From: Emcibacter sp.
GTDB lineage: Bacteria; Pseudomonadota; Alphaproteobacteria; Sphingomonadales; Emcibacteraceae
NCBI RefSeq assembly: GCF_963675455.1
Contig: NZ_OY776217.1
Coordinates: 2,404,001 to 2,468,000 of the forward strand
Length of the DNA: 64,000 bases
Direction: 5' to 3'
The first letter of the stretch is position 1. Each line of letters begins with the position of its first letter. A model generated the notes under the pieces. The model saw nothing but the letters and a program-made list of their open reading frames with translations, was not told where the DNA came from and made no database searches. The translations under genes were made by a program, and so were the position numbers. Shown here one piece after another: positions 33,386-42,355 of this stretch.

Positions 33386-33910
33386 ATGACAGATCGCGAA
33401 CCTGTTTCCATGGAAGTGCATCACGAGATAGAACAGCATCTCTATCGGGAAGCGCGTATCCTCGACAATGAAATGATGCGTGAATGGCTTACCGATATGG
33501 TCGATCCGGAGATCCGTTACCAACTGGTGATCCGCGACGAGCGTTTTCGCAAGGACAAGAGCCCTGACAAAGATCGGGAAGTCATGCCGTTTGATGATGA
33601 TTACGGCATTCTCGACCTGCGGGTGCGCCAGTTCGAGACAGGCATGCAACAAATGATGGACCCGGCCCAGCGCATGTTCCGCATGGTGACCAATGTCGAA
33701 GCCTTTCCGGGTGAAAATGAAGGTGAATTCAGCGTTTCCTCTTACGGGTTTGTGTCCCGTTTCCGCCGGCAGTACGAAAGCGAGAGCTCTGTATACAGCC
33801 GCAAGGATGTGCTGAGGCGGGGAGAGGGCGGAAAACTGAGACTTCTCTCCAGGCGTATCGAGCTGGGTGAGCGCGTCGTCAGGAACAAGAATCTTTTATT
33901 CTTTCTTTGA
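33386..33910 (+). CDS. Ring-hydroxylating dioxygenase, beta subunit 1
   Basis: A 174-residue NTF2-fold beta subunit (IEQHLYREARILDNEMMREWLTDMV is characteristic, read as two parts). It is the structural partner in the alpha3beta3 hexamer. The ATG at 33386 follows GGGAGTAA. Typical length for the family. It ends 75 bp before a GntR gene. Confidence 0.9.
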   Translation: MTDREPVSMEVHHEIEQHLYREARILDNEMMREWLTDMVDPEIRYQLVIRDERFRKDKSPDKDREVMPFDDDYGILDLRVRQFETGMQQMMDPAQRMFRMVTNVEAFPGENEGEFSVSSYGFVSRFRRQYESESSVYSRKDVLRRGEGGKLRLLSRRIELGERVVRNKNLLFFL

Positions 33911-33985
33911 GCGAATGCGGGATCTGTGGGACATAATAGACTGTAGATCCAATTCATTAGTAAGTCTCAGGAGGAGCTAGGTACA

Positions 33986-34735
33986 ATGACAAAAACAACA
34001 AACGATGACACAAAAAGCGGAACGCTGGTCGAAATGGCCCACGAGAAGCTGAAGAAAGACATCATAGCCGGACTTCATCAGCCCGGTACGAAGTTACGTG
34101 TTGAGCATTTGAAGCAGCAATATGGTGTCAGCAGCGGCACCTTGCGCGAAGCCCTGACGATGTTGATCGCCGACAAACTGGTTGTTGCCGAGGGGCAGCG
34201 CGGTTTCAGTGTTGCGCTCCTTTCTGCTGAAGATCTTGAAGACCTCTGCCGGATTCGTGTCCTGCTTGAGAAGGAAGCGATCCGTCAGTCCATCAAGCAT
34301 GGCGACGATGACTGGGAGGCCAGTGTTGTTTCCGCCTATCATATTCTTAAACGGGCGACAAAGGCTTTCGCCGAGAACCCCAAGGATGAAGAGATACTTG
34401 CCGAATGGGAGCGCAGGCACCGGGCGTTTCATCTGTCATTGATTTCCGCGGCGCCTTCCGAATGGATCCGCTATTTCCTGGATACGGCCTACAAGCAGTA
34501 TGAGCGCTATCGTCATATGTTCCTGGCTGTGGCAGAGGAGTTTTACAAGGATCGCGACGCGGCGGCCGAGCATGAAGCGATGCTGAATGCCGTGCTTGAA
34601 CGCGATGCCGATGAGGCCGCGAGATTGATTGAAGACCATCTCACGCAATCCATTAACGAGTGGGTGAGCTATTTTGAAAAAATCGGTGCATTCGCCTCCT
34701 CCCGGGAAGCGCGTGACGTGAAAAAAGCTGGATAG
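33986..34735 (+). CDS. GntR-family regulator, FCD subfamily
   Basis: A 249-residue FCD-GntR protein: winged helix about 12-80 (AHEKLKKDIIAGLHQPG, GTLREALTMLIADKL) and ligand domain about 90-240 with ERRHRAFHLSL metal-site residues. It resembles the regulator at 1209-1928 in the RGF and DLEDL segments. It lies inside the dioxygenase operon run, same strand, 17 bp before a dehydrogenase gene, so it may be co-transcribed and autoregulated. ATG 33986 follows AGGAGGAG. Confidence 0.9.
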   Translation: MTKTTNDDTKSGTLVEMAHEKLKKDIIAGLHQPGTKLRVEHLKQQYGVSSGTLREALTMLIADKLVVAEGQRGFSVALLSAEDLEDLCRIRVLLEKEAIRQSIKHGDDDWEASVVSAYHILKRATKAFAENPKDEEILAEWERRHRAFHLSLISAAPSEWIRYFLDTAYKQYERYRHMFLAVAEEFYKDRDAAAEHEAMLNAVLERDADEAARLIEDHLTQSINEWVSYFEKIGAFASSREARDVKKAG

Positions 34736-34752
34736 AATTGGAAAAGACGATC

Positions 34753-35580
34753 ATGGCGCAGGAATATTTCTCTGACCGTTTTGCAGGAAAGGTGGCTGTT
34801 GTCACCGGCGCCGCCCAGGGTATTGGGTTCGAGGTGGCAAAACGGTTGGGCCGTGAAGGGGCCAGCGTTGTCGTTGCAGATGCGGCAGAGGGGCCTACGC
34901 AGGAGGCCGTTGAGGCGCTCAAAGGTATGGGCATCTCGGTTGTCGGCGCTGTAGGTGATCTGACTTCCCTGAAGAATGCGCAGGCAGCAATGAAGCGTGC
35001 AGAAGATGAATTCGGCGGGCTTGATATCCTGGTCAATAATGTCGGCGGCGCCATCTGGATGAAACCTTTCTGGCATTTTTCGGAAGAGGAAATGCGGGCC
35101 GAGGTCGACCGGTCGCTGTGGCCGACCCTGATGTGTTGTCGGGCAGTCGTCGACCAGTTCCGCGCCCGGGGCAGCGGCGTCATCGTCAATGTTGGATCGA
35201 ACGCGACGACTGACGGTTTCTACAGAATTCCTTATTCCGCCTGCAAAGGAGCGGTTGTATCGCTGACCAGGTCACTGGCGGTTGAACTCGCGGGTCTTAA
35301 TATTCGCGTAAACTGTGTCAGTCCCGGCGGGACAATGGCGCCGGAACGCAAAACGCCGCGGAGCGCCAACCCGCTTGATGAGCAACAGCAGGAATGGATG
35401 GAGCAATTCATCAAACTGGTCAGGGATGAAGAGATTATTTCGGAATATGCGACAGCCGCAGAACAGGCTGCTGTCATTACCTTCCTGGCGTCAAGTGAAG
35501 CCGGACATTTAACGGGTGAAGTCATTGAAACAGGCCGGCGTGGTCGCCGTATGAAGGACATTCTGGGGATGATTCCCTGA
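34753..35580 (+). CDS. SDR dehydrogenase, cis-dihydrodiol type (BenD-like)
   Basis: A 275-residue short-chain dehydrogenase with TGAAQGIG cofactor motif, NNVGG, and catalytic Y-S-A-C-K. The C-terminal region after GGTMAPERKTPR resembles the BenD group, which oxidises cis-dihydrodiol carboxylates to catechols with NAD+. It is well placed between two Rieske oxygenases. ATG 34753 is preferred to the TTG at 34738. Ends with an unusual basic tail (GRRGRRMKD). Confidence 0.87.
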   Translation: MAQEYFSDRFAGKVAVVTGAAQGIGFEVAKRLGREGASVVVADAAEGPTQEAVEALKGMGISVVGAVGDLTSLKNAQAAMKRAEDEFGGLDILVNNVGGAIWMKPFWHFSEEEMRAEVDRSLWPTLMCCRAVVDQFRARGSGVIVNVGSNATTDGFYRIPYSACKGAVVSLTRSLAVELAGLNIRVNCVSPGGTMAPERKTPRSANPLDEQQQEWMEQFIKLVRDEEIISEYATAAEQAAVITFLASSEAGHLTGEVIETGRRGRRMKDILGMIP

Positions 35581-35685
35581 TTTGTGAATGAGGTTGAGCG
35601 CAGGAGCGCAGATAGTCGAATGACCGTATATGGGTTGTTTAATGTTGGAGACAGAGATGGAAACGAAGAGCAATAGGAGACGGAT

Positions 35686-36876
35686 ATGAGTCAGAAAGCA
35701 GAAATTAGACCGGACCTTGTCTGGCCGACGGATGTAACCGACGTGCCGAAAGAGGTGTTCGTGCGGCCTGATATCTTCGAACAGGAACTGGAAGATATCT
35801 TTTATGGTCCCTATTGGCATCCGGTGGCTCACGCTGCCGAAATCCCCAATCCGGGAGATTTTAAAACATTCGATCTCGGAAGAGTCCCTCTTCTCATCGC
35901 TCGCGGTTCAGATAACGAAATCCGTGTGTTTATCAATGCCTGTAGCCATCGCGGGAACCAGGTCGAAACATCCCCTTGCGGGAACAAAAAAGGTTTTGAG
36001 TGTCCCTATCATCGCTGGTCATTCAAAAATGACGGCAGCCTGCTGAATTGCCCGGGATCGGAAGACTTTTCTCCCAAGTTCAGCAAAGAGGAATATGGTC
36101 TAAAGGAAGTCAAGATGCAGGATCTTTACGGCCTGATCCTGGTGACCCTGAGCGACAATCCGCCTGAGTTCAATGACTGGGTCGGCCGGACAGCGGACAC
36201 AATCAAGAACCAGATTGGTCACGACAAGGGGCTCAAGCTTCTGGGCTATCAGAAAGTGCGATATGCTTCCAACTGGAAGGCATATATGGATAACGACGGT
36301 TACCATGCGCCTCTGTTGCACACAGGTTTCCGTCTTTTGGGGTGGCAGTCCGGCGGCGGTCATCAGTTCTTTACCGAACATTGTCATGGCGGGGCCGAGT
36401 CCCAGTTGAAGCCGGGCAAGTCCATGGGTGTGCTGAAAGACGAGTCTTTGATCGAATTCAAGGATGCCGATTGGAATTCAGGTTCCTTCGTCAGTGGTTT
36501 GTTTCCGATCACGATTATGGTGAAACATCTGGATTGTATCAGCATCCGCTTTGCCATTCCACGGGCTGTTGATTGTACCGAGGTGCATTATGCCTATTTC
36601 GCAAAAGCCGATGACAATGAAGAAATGGCGCTGCACAGGGTGCGTCAGGCCTCCAACCTGCTTGGCCCGTGCGGCATGATCAGTATGGAAGATGCAGCGA
36701 TTTTCCAGCGTATCCAGATCGGCAGCCATTCACCGGGTGTTGCGACCTTCCAGAAAGGTGTGAAGGACCTGCAGGCCATTCCGACTGAAATTCTGCAGAA
36801 TGATGAAACGACCAATATCCCCCGCTGGGAGTATTACCGCAAGGTGATGGGCTTCCATAAAGAAGGAGAGGCATAA
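35686..36876 (+). CDS. Rieske oxygenase, alpha subunit 2
   Basis: A 396-residue Rieske oxygenase with C86-x-H88, C106-x2-H109 and catalytic-domain motif MDNDGYHAPLLH (Asp and two His). It is shorter than subunit 1 and of a different branch (benzoate/anthranilate-like size). Its stop overlaps the next ATG by one base (TAATG), so the beta subunit is translationally coupled. The substrate is unknown; the neighbouring BenD-like dehydrogenase suggests an aromatic carboxylate. Confidence 0.92.
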   Translation: MSQKAEIRPDLVWPTDVTDVPKEVFVRPDIFEQELEDIFYGPYWHPVAHAAEIPNPGDFKTFDLGRVPLLIARGSDNEIRVFINACSHRGNQVETSPCGNKKGFECPYHRWSFKNDGSLLNCPGSEDFSPKFSKEEYGLKEVKMQDLYGLILVTLSDNPPEFNDWVGRTADTIKNQIGHDKGLKLLGYQKVRYASNWKAYMDNDGYHAPLLHTGFRLLGWQSGGGHQFFTEHCHGGAESQLKPGKSMGVLKDESLIEFKDADWNSGSFVSGLFPITIMVKHLDCISIRFAIPRAVDCTEVHYAYFAKADDNEEMALHRVRQASNLLGPCGMISMEDAAIFQRIQIGSHSPGVATFQKGVKDLQAIPTEILQNDETTNIPRWEYYRKVMGFHKEGEA

Positions 36877-37367
36877 TGACTTCAATTACACCGGATGTCC
36901 TGTACCAGTTGGACGATCTCCAGAACCGGTATATTTCGGCCCTTGATAACAAGGATATGTCCGGTTGGGCCGATACCTTCAGCAAGCAGAAAGATACGAC
37001 CTACATCTGTCGGTCAGCTGAAAACGAGTCAATGAATTTACCCATTGCCCTGATGTATGACGACTGCAGGGCGCGGATTGAAGACCGTATCACTTTCGTG
37101 ACGAAAATCTGGAAGGGAACTTTCCAGGACTATCGCACCCGGCACTTCACTCAGCGCCTTTCCGTGGAACAGGAGTCCGAAAACACCTTCAGGATGCGGA
37201 GCAATTTCTCAATCGAGTATACTTTTGACCCTCAGGCATCCAGCAATCTTGCTGCGGGCGTTTATGAAGATGTCATTACTCTGGAAGACGGAGAAGCGAA
37301 GTTCCTGTCAAGACGTGCGGTCTACGACACCACGGTTCTTCCGCAGTATATCGTATATCCATTTTAA
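36876..37367 (+). CDS. Ring-hydroxylating oxygenase, beta subunit 2
   Basis: A 163-residue NTF2-fold beta subunit (LDDLQNRYISALDNKDMSGW; later IVYPF end). It overlaps its alpha subunit gene by one base. It lies 21 bp before the GMC oxidoreductase. Typical partner protein of benzoate- or salicylate-type oxygenases. Confidence 0.88.
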   Translation: MTSITPDVLYQLDDLQNRYISALDNKDMSGWADTFSKQKDTTYICRSAENESMNLPIALMYDDCRARIEDRITFVTKIWKGTFQDYRTRHFTQRLSVEQESENTFRMRSNFSIEYTFDPQASSNLAAGVYEDVITLEDGEAKFLSRRAVYDTTVLPQYIVYPF

Positions 37368-37388
37368 TCAGGACTACGTGAGGGTTAA

Positions 37389-38990
37389 TTGGACACCTTT
37401 GACTATATAATCGTTGGCGCCGGTTCTGCCGGTTGCGTCCTGGCGAACCGCCTGTCCGAGAACGGGCGGTTCAGGGTACTTCTTGTGGAGGCGGGGCCAA
37501 CGGACGGAACGCCGCTGATTAGCATGCCCAAAGGGTTTGGCGCGCTGCTGCAGAGCAAGTCACATGTCCGCCACTTTGCGGTCGAACCAAGAGAAGACGG
37601 CTCAATGCGGAACGAGGTCTGGCCGAAGGGCATGACCCTCGGCGGATCAAGCTCAGTGAATGGAACGCTGTATGTGCGCGGACAACCCCAGGATTATGAT
37701 GACTGGGAAGCCATGGGCGCTAAAGGCTGGGGATGGGACGTTGTCGGAGAGTGTTACAAAAAGATGGAGGATAACTCTCTCGGCGCGGATGGTGTGCGCG
37801 GCGTTGGTGGTCCTGTGCATATATCGCCCCATCCGGAACCTACGCCGCTTAATAAAGCAATAATCGAGGCTGGCAAGTCTCTCGGACTGAAGCACAGGGA
37901 AGATGTCAACGGCCTTGACCAGGAAGGCATCGGCTATACCATGCGGACCATCAAGGATGGTGTCCGTGTGAGCGCGGCAAGTGCGTTCCTGCATCCCGTT
38001 AAACAGCGCAAAAACCTGGTTGTCCGCACCAAGGTCTTTGTCGAAAAAATTCTGTTCGAGGGAACCCGGGCTGTTGGTATCCGTTGTCGTGAAGACGATA
38101 AAATCTGTGAATATAAAGCAGCAAAGGAAATTATTCTTTCTGCCGGTTCACTGCAGTCGCCTCAGCTTTTGCAGCTGTCCGGGATCGGTCCGGGCGAACA
38201 TCTTCGCGGGCTGGGCATCGAGGTAATCCAGGATAGTCCCGGTGTCGGGCAAAACCTGCGCGAACACTGGATGTCTATTCTCCAGCAGAAGCTCAAGGTG
38301 CCGGGCAGCGTCAATAACCAGTTTGGCGGACTTCGCCTGCTCAAAAATGCGCTTCAGTATTTTATTTTCAAGAAGGGCCTGATGTCCACCAGTTCCCATG
38401 AGGTTGTCGGTTTTGTCCGGACGCGGCCGGAACTGGACCGGCCTGATGCACAGGTTGTTTTCGCCCCCTTTTCCCTGGTTCAGGGGGGGGAAGAAGCAAA
38501 ATTTGCCTTTGAACCATGGCACGGCATCCAGATCCATGGTTTCCAGTTGCGCCCCGAAAGCCAGGGCAGCGTCATGATTCAATCCGCCGATCCTGCAGTT
38601 CAGCCGGTCATAAAACCGAATTATTTCGACACGGAAAATGACCGGCAAACGGCCATCAATATTGTGCGTTATATGCGCGACCTCATGAAGCAGCCGGCTT
38701 TGCAGGATTTTCTTGCTGAAGAGACCCTGCCGGGATCAGAAGTGCAGTCGGATGATGAAATTTTTTCAGTCGTAAAACGCACGGGAAGTTCCGTATTTCA
38801 CGTTTCCGGAACCTGTAAAATGGGTCAGGACAGTCTGGCTGTCGTTGATCCCGAACTGCGCGTGCGCGGTGTAACGGGTTTGCGTGTGGCGGATGCTTCG
38901 GTCATGCCGGCTCTGGTTTCCGGCAATACCAATGCCGCGGCCATGGTCATCGGCTGGCGAGGGGCGGACCTTATACTTAAAGACGCTTAA
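37389..38990 (+). CDS. GMC-family flavin oxidoreductase (choline dehydrogenase-like)
   Basis: A 533-residue FAD enzyme starting at TTG 37389 behind GTGAGGG. The N-terminal FAD motif is YIIVGAGSAGCVLANRL; the C-terminal catalytic His lies in VFHVSGTCKMG and the Asn in SGNTNAAAMVIG. GMC enzymes oxidise alcohols to aldehydes, for instance benzylic or polyethylene-glycol alcohols. The two aldehyde dehydrogenases in this island could take the product further. It lies in the operon with oxygenase 2. Confidence 0.9.
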   Translation: MDTFDYIIVGAGSAGCVLANRLSENGRFRVLLVEAGPTDGTPLISMPKGFGALLQSKSHVRHFAVEPREDGSMRNEVWPKGMTLGGSSSVNGTLYVRGQPQDYDDWEAMGAKGWGWDVVGECYKKMEDNSLGADGVRGVGGPVHISPHPEPTPLNKAIIEAGKSLGLKHREDVNGLDQEGIGYTMRTIKDGVRVSAASAFLHPVKQRKNLVVRTKVFVEKILFEGTRAVGIRCREDDKICEYKAAKEIILSAGSLQSPQLLQLSGIGPGEHLRGLGIEVIQDSPGVGQNLREHWMSILQQKLKVPGSVNNQFGGLRLLKNALQYFIFKKGLMSTSSHEVVGFVRTRPELDRPDAQVVFAPFSLVQGGEEAKFAFEPWHGIQIHGFQLRPESQGSVMIQSADPAVQPVIKPNYFDTENDRQTAINIVRYMRDLMKQPALQDFLAEETLPGSEVQSDDEIFSVVKRTGSSVFHVSGTCKMGQDSLAVVDPELRVRGVTGLRVADASVMPALVSGNTNAAAMVIGWRGADLILKDA

Positions 38991-39101
38991 AATGTTGCTG
39001 GATTGGGGAGGGTAGGCCGATATGTTCGGCTTAGTGTGTGCCGGGGCCTTATCCCCCGGGGTTTGAACCCAAAACGAATTTGAAGTGGAAAGTTAGAAAA
39101 G

Positions 39102-39410
39102 ATGAGCTTGATCAAAGTATGTGACGAGGGGCAACTGAAGCCCGGAGAAATGATGTCCATTGAAAACGACGAGTTGCCGCCTATTGCGCTCTACAATATC
39201 GATGGAAAATATTATGCGACCTCCAATATCTGTACCCATGCCATTGCAATCCTGACAGATGGCTATCTGGAGGGCGATACTATCGAGTGCCCGCTGCATG
39301 GCGGAAGTTTCAATGCCAAGACAGGCGAAGCTAAGGAATTTCCTTGTGAAGAGCCTCTGCAGACCTTCGAAGTCGAAGTGAAGGACGGAGAAGTCTTTAT
39401 CGAGGCGTGA
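39102..39410 (+). CDS. Rieske-type ferredoxin
   Basis: A 102-residue soluble Rieske protein: C44-x-H46 and C63-x2-H66, with short loop as in NahAb/BphF ferredoxins. It ferries electrons from the reductase at 28139-29164 to the terminal oxygenases. It is the only free ferredoxin gene seen for three oxygenases. ATG 39102 has GTGGAAAG some way upstream. An SDR gene follows 71 bp on. Confidence 0.92.
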   Translation: MSLIKVCDEGQLKPGEMMSIENDELPPIALYNIDGKYYATSNICTHAIAILTDGYLEGDTIECPLHGGSFNAKTGEAKEFPCEEPLQTFEVEVKDGEVFIEA

Positions 39411-39481
39411 CAAGCCAAGCCTTTCAGGGCGGAACTGAGCGTATCAGATCACCAGAATAATTTCCAAAAAGGAGTGAATAA

Positions 39482-40231
39482 ATGAGTCAGAAAGTTGCAT
39501 TGGTCACAGGGGCGGCCGCAGGTATCGGGGCAGAAATCTGCCGACGTCTGGCCAGTGATGGTATTGCGGTAGGTGTACTGGATATCAATATCGATGACGC
39601 GACAAAAGTCGCCCAAGGGATCGTCGCCGACGGCGGCAAGGCCATTGCCCTGCAGGCCAGTGTGGCTGACCGTGCCGAGGTAACAGCGGCAGCTGACAAG
39701 CTGCGTGCTGAATTTGGAGCGATCACCATTCTCGTCAACAACGCCGGAATCACCGGTTGGGTACCGTTTGAAGAAATCACTGATGACGACTGGGATCGGA
39801 TGATGGCGATCAATACCCGGGGCGTTTTCATCCCGACGCAGGTCATCCTGCCGGATATGAAAGCTGCAAAATGGGGCCGTGTGGTCAATATTTCTTCTTC
39901 CTCCGCACAGTCCGGTACCGCACTGATGGCGCATTATTCCGCCTCAAAGGGTGCCGTTATTTCGATGACCCGCAGCCTGGCGCTGGAGCTCGGCCCGCTC
40001 GGCATCACCGTGAATAATGTTCCGCCAGCCTCAATCGCCGGTACTGTGATGTTTGAAGCCACCAAAGACAAAATGCCGCTGACAGTCGAGCAGATCGCGC
40101 AGATGCTTCCGGTCCGCAGGATGGGCGAAGCGGCGGATATCGCCAATGCCGTCGCCTGGCTTGTCAAAGAAGAAACAGGTTACGTTACAGGCCAGACCAT
40201 TGGCGTCAATGGCGGCCGTGTGGTTTCCTGA
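39482..40231 (+). CDS. SDR-family dehydrogenase/reductase
   Basis: A 249-residue classical SDR: TGAAAGIG, NNAGIT, NISSSS, catalytic HYSASK and the C-terminal VNGGRVVS. It might oxidise a dihydrodiol or a side-chain alcohol, or reduce a ketone. It is the second SDR of the oxygenase cluster, distinct from the BenD-like enzyme at 34753. ATG follows AAAGGAGTG. Confidence 0.9.
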   Translation: MSQKVALVTGAAAGIGAEICRRLASDGIAVGVLDINIDDATKVAQGIVADGGKAIALQASVADRAEVTAAADKLRAEFGAITILVNNAGITGWVPFEEITDDDWDRMMAINTRGVFIPTQVILPDMKAAKWGRVVNISSSSAQSGTALMAHYSASKGAVISMTRSLALELGPLGITVNNVPPASIAGTVMFEATKDKMPLTVEQIAQMLPVRRMGEAADIANAVAWLVKEETGYVTGQTIGVNGGRVVS

Positions 40232-40256
40232 CGGGACGCAACTTTAAGCCTAACAA

Positions 40257-40284
40257 CCGGTTGCCCGGCAAAAAGGGCAACCGG
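40257..40284 (+). repeat. Perfect 10-bp hairpin before aldehyde dehydrogenase gene
   Basis: CCGGTTGCCC pairs with GGGCAACCGG around GGCAAAAA. It ends just ahead of the ribosome site GGAGAG for ATG 40300. No T-run follows; it may slow upstream decay or set relative expression within the transcript. Confidence 0.6.
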
Positions 40285-40299
40285 ATGGAGAGAAAACAG

Positions 40300-41733
40300 A
40301 TGTCCTCTACCGAAGAAATTCAGCGGATGCTGGAAGAAAAACTGGCTCTGCAGCAGGCTGCTGTTGAAAAAGAGCCCTATCCGGAACTCAGCATTCGCAA
40401 GGACCGCCTTCAGCGGGCGCTTGACGCAACGCTGAAAAACGAGAAGCGGATCGTGGAAGCGACACAGGCAGACTTCGGCCACCGGCCGGAACTGATGGCG
40501 CTGCTGGCGGATTTGTTGTTCCCTGTCAGCGCCCTGAAGCATGCGGTCAAGAATGTCGAGCGCTGGATGCGTCCGGAAAAGCGCAGAGCGGACTTTCCCA
40601 TGAACCTGCTTGGCGCCAAAGCCTATGTTTTCTATCAGCCGCTTGGTGTTGTCGGCATTGTGGCGCCCTGGAACCTGCCGTTCGGTCTTGGTTATGCGCC
40701 GCTGGCCGGTGTTCTGGCTGCCGGAAATCGCGCCATGATCAAGCCATCGGAGCTGACTCCGGCTACCTCCGAACTCATGGATGAAATCACCAGACAGACC
40801 TTTGATCCCGCAGAAGTCACGGTCGTGCAGGGCGGTGTCGAGGTGGCAAGCCGGTTTTCGGCATTGCCTTTTGACCATCTTATTTTCACTGGCAGTGCGC
40901 CGGTGGCTCGCCATGTCATGCGGGCGGCAGCCGACAACCTGACGCCGGTCACCCTGGAGCTCGGCGGCAAGGCGCCGGTGATTATTGCCGAGGGGGCAGA
41001 CCTTGAGGAAGCGGCAGAGAAAATCATTAACTACAAGATGGGGAACGCGGGGCAGGCCTGCATGGGTATTGACCATGTTATGGTGCACCATAGCGACCGG
41101 GATAAATTTGTCGATATCCTGAAGCGCAAGATGGCGCAGTTCTTCCCGGATTACGCCAATAACCCTGATGTCTGTGATGTATTCTTGCCGAACCAGCGGC
41201 AACGGCTCGCATGGCTGGTTAAAGATGCCGCCGAGCGCGGGGCACAAATCGATCTGATTGGCGGAAGTAATATTGAAACATTGTCCGAGGATCCGAAATT
41301 CCCGCTGGTCCTGGTGATTGATCCGCCGCGGGATGCAGAAGTCATGAAGGACGAGATTTTTGGTCCCGTCCTGCCGATTATCAGTTACGATACACTGGAG
41401 AAAGTGGTGCAGCAGGTTCGGGCCGGGGAACGGCCGCTGGCCCTTTATTTCCTTGGTGGCAACAAGGAGCAGCAGGACTATCTGTTGCGCAATACCTGGT
41501 CCGGTGGCGTGACATTTGATGACATCATGCTGCATGCCCTGACCCAGGATCTGCCGTTTGGTGGGGTAGGACACAGTGGTATGGGCCGGTATGGCGGGCA
41601 CGCTGGTTTCAAGACCTTCTCAAATCCAAGGGCGGTTGCACATCCACCCAAGGTCAACCTGATCAAGATGAACCCGCCTTATACGGATAAAATGTCCGCA
41701 CTTATCCGTCGCTTCATGGGGGTAAAAGGATAG
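40300..41733 (+). CDS. Aldehyde dehydrogenase, coniferyl-aldehyde dehydrogenase type
   Basis: A 477-residue ALDH of the shorter class 3-like group. PWNLPFG (cofactor Asn), E220 in TLELGGKAP and catalytic C254 in NAGQACMGID are present. This group includes coniferyl aldehyde dehydrogenase CalB and membrane-associated class 3 forms. It could oxidise the aldehyde made by the GMC enzyme or by the NahE-like aldolase. ATG 40300 is chosen because GGAGAG lies 8 bp ahead; upstream starts fall within the hairpin. It is followed by a strong terminator. Confidence 0.9.
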   Translation: MSSTEEIQRMLEEKLALQQAAVEKEPYPELSIRKDRLQRALDATLKNEKRIVEATQADFGHRPELMALLADLLFPVSALKHAVKNVERWMRPEKRRADFPMNLLGAKAYVFYQPLGVVGIVAPWNLPFGLGYAPLAGVLAAGNRAMIKPSELTPATSELMDEITRQTFDPAEVTVVQGGVEVASRFSALPFDHLIFTGSAPVARHVMRAAADNLTPVTLELGGKAPVIIAEGADLEEAAEKIINYKMGNAGQACMGIDHVMVHHSDRDKFVDILKRKMAQFFPDYANNPDVCDVFLPNQRQRLAWLVKDAAERGAQIDLIGGSNIETLSEDPKFPLVLVIDPPRDAEVMKDEIFGPVLPIISYDTLEKVVQQVRAGERPLALYFLGGNKEQQDYLLRNTWSGGVTFDDIMLHALTQDLPFGGVGHSGMGRYGGHAGFKTFSNPRAVAHPPKVNLIKMNPPYTDKMSALIRRFMGVKG

Positions 41734-41758
41734 AGTTTCCCAACAGCTGGAACTGTCT

Positions 41759-41790
41759 GCGCCTCACGTGAAAGTGAGGCGCTTTTTTTT
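41759..41790 (+). terminator. Strong rho-independent terminator
   Basis: GCGCCTCAC-GTGAAA-GTGAGGCGC followed by eight T. It closes the long rightward oxygenase cluster. Confidence 0.93.
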
Positions 41791-41862
41791 GTTGTCGGAT
41801 GGTAATTTCGGAATGGTGCAGGGCAGGGGCAGGAGCCCCGAAGCAACTCAGCCGTAAGTCGG

Positions 41863-42273
41863 TTAGGAGCGCCGAAGGGTTTCGAATCTGCGTGACTGAA
41901 AGTACCAGCGTCCGCCATGCTTCACATATTCATCGTGATGGCATCCCACCAGGATCATTTGGCCACCGTCCTTGCGGATAATGTTTTCGTTGCTGTAAAC
42001 CTTGCCGGTTGCTTTGTCCCCGTCGATCACCAGTTCGTTGGCGAAGGCGGTGATGGTTACAAACTCAATATGCTGCATAAGCCCCTCATAGACAGCAACG
42101 ACCTTCTCCCGGCCCACCACAGGTTCATCCAGCATGTCGATTTTCCAGGATCCGTCTTCGGCAAAGGTGTTGCCCCAGAGTGTGCTGTCCTTTCTCCAGC
42201 AGGCGGCTAGAAATGTATTGATAAGTTCCTGAATTGCCAGTTGGTCTTCGATCGGATTGTTGCTCATTATCAT
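41863..42273 (-). CDS. SnoaL-like / NTF2-fold protein, possible small subunit
   Basis: A 136-residue NTF2-like protein (AIQELINTFLAACWRKDSTLWGNTF read in parts; later QSRRFETLRRS). It is 82 bp downstream of the Rieske oxygenase gene on the same strand, and ring-hydroxylating beta subunits share this fold, so it may be a reduced beta partner for oxygenase 3. SnoaL-type isomerase or dehydratase activity is equally possible. ATG is at 42273 or the in-frame one at 42267. Confidence 0.8.
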   Translation of the reverse strand: MIMSNNPIEDQLAIQELINTFLAACWRKDSTLWGNTFAEDGSWKIDMLDEPVVGREKVVAVYEGLMQHIEFVTITAFANELVIDGDKATGKVYSNENIIRKDGGQMILVGCHHDEYVKHGGRWYFQSRRFETLRRS

Positions 42274-42355
42274 GCTCCCTGATTTTTGTTGTTTTTAAAT
42301 TAGAGGGAGGGGACTTACCGACGTAAGGCCCCTCGCTCCATGTTTCGTCCTGGCG

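Noticed and set aside
40257..40284. 10-bp hairpin considered as a terminator
   Set aside because: It is not followed by a T-tract and stands right before a ribosome site.
40180..41601. 473-codon minus-strand open frame opposite the second aldehyde dehydrogenase
   Set aside because: The plus-strand ALDH has all catalytic residues; this frame has no domain and overlaps the 3' end of the SDR gene.
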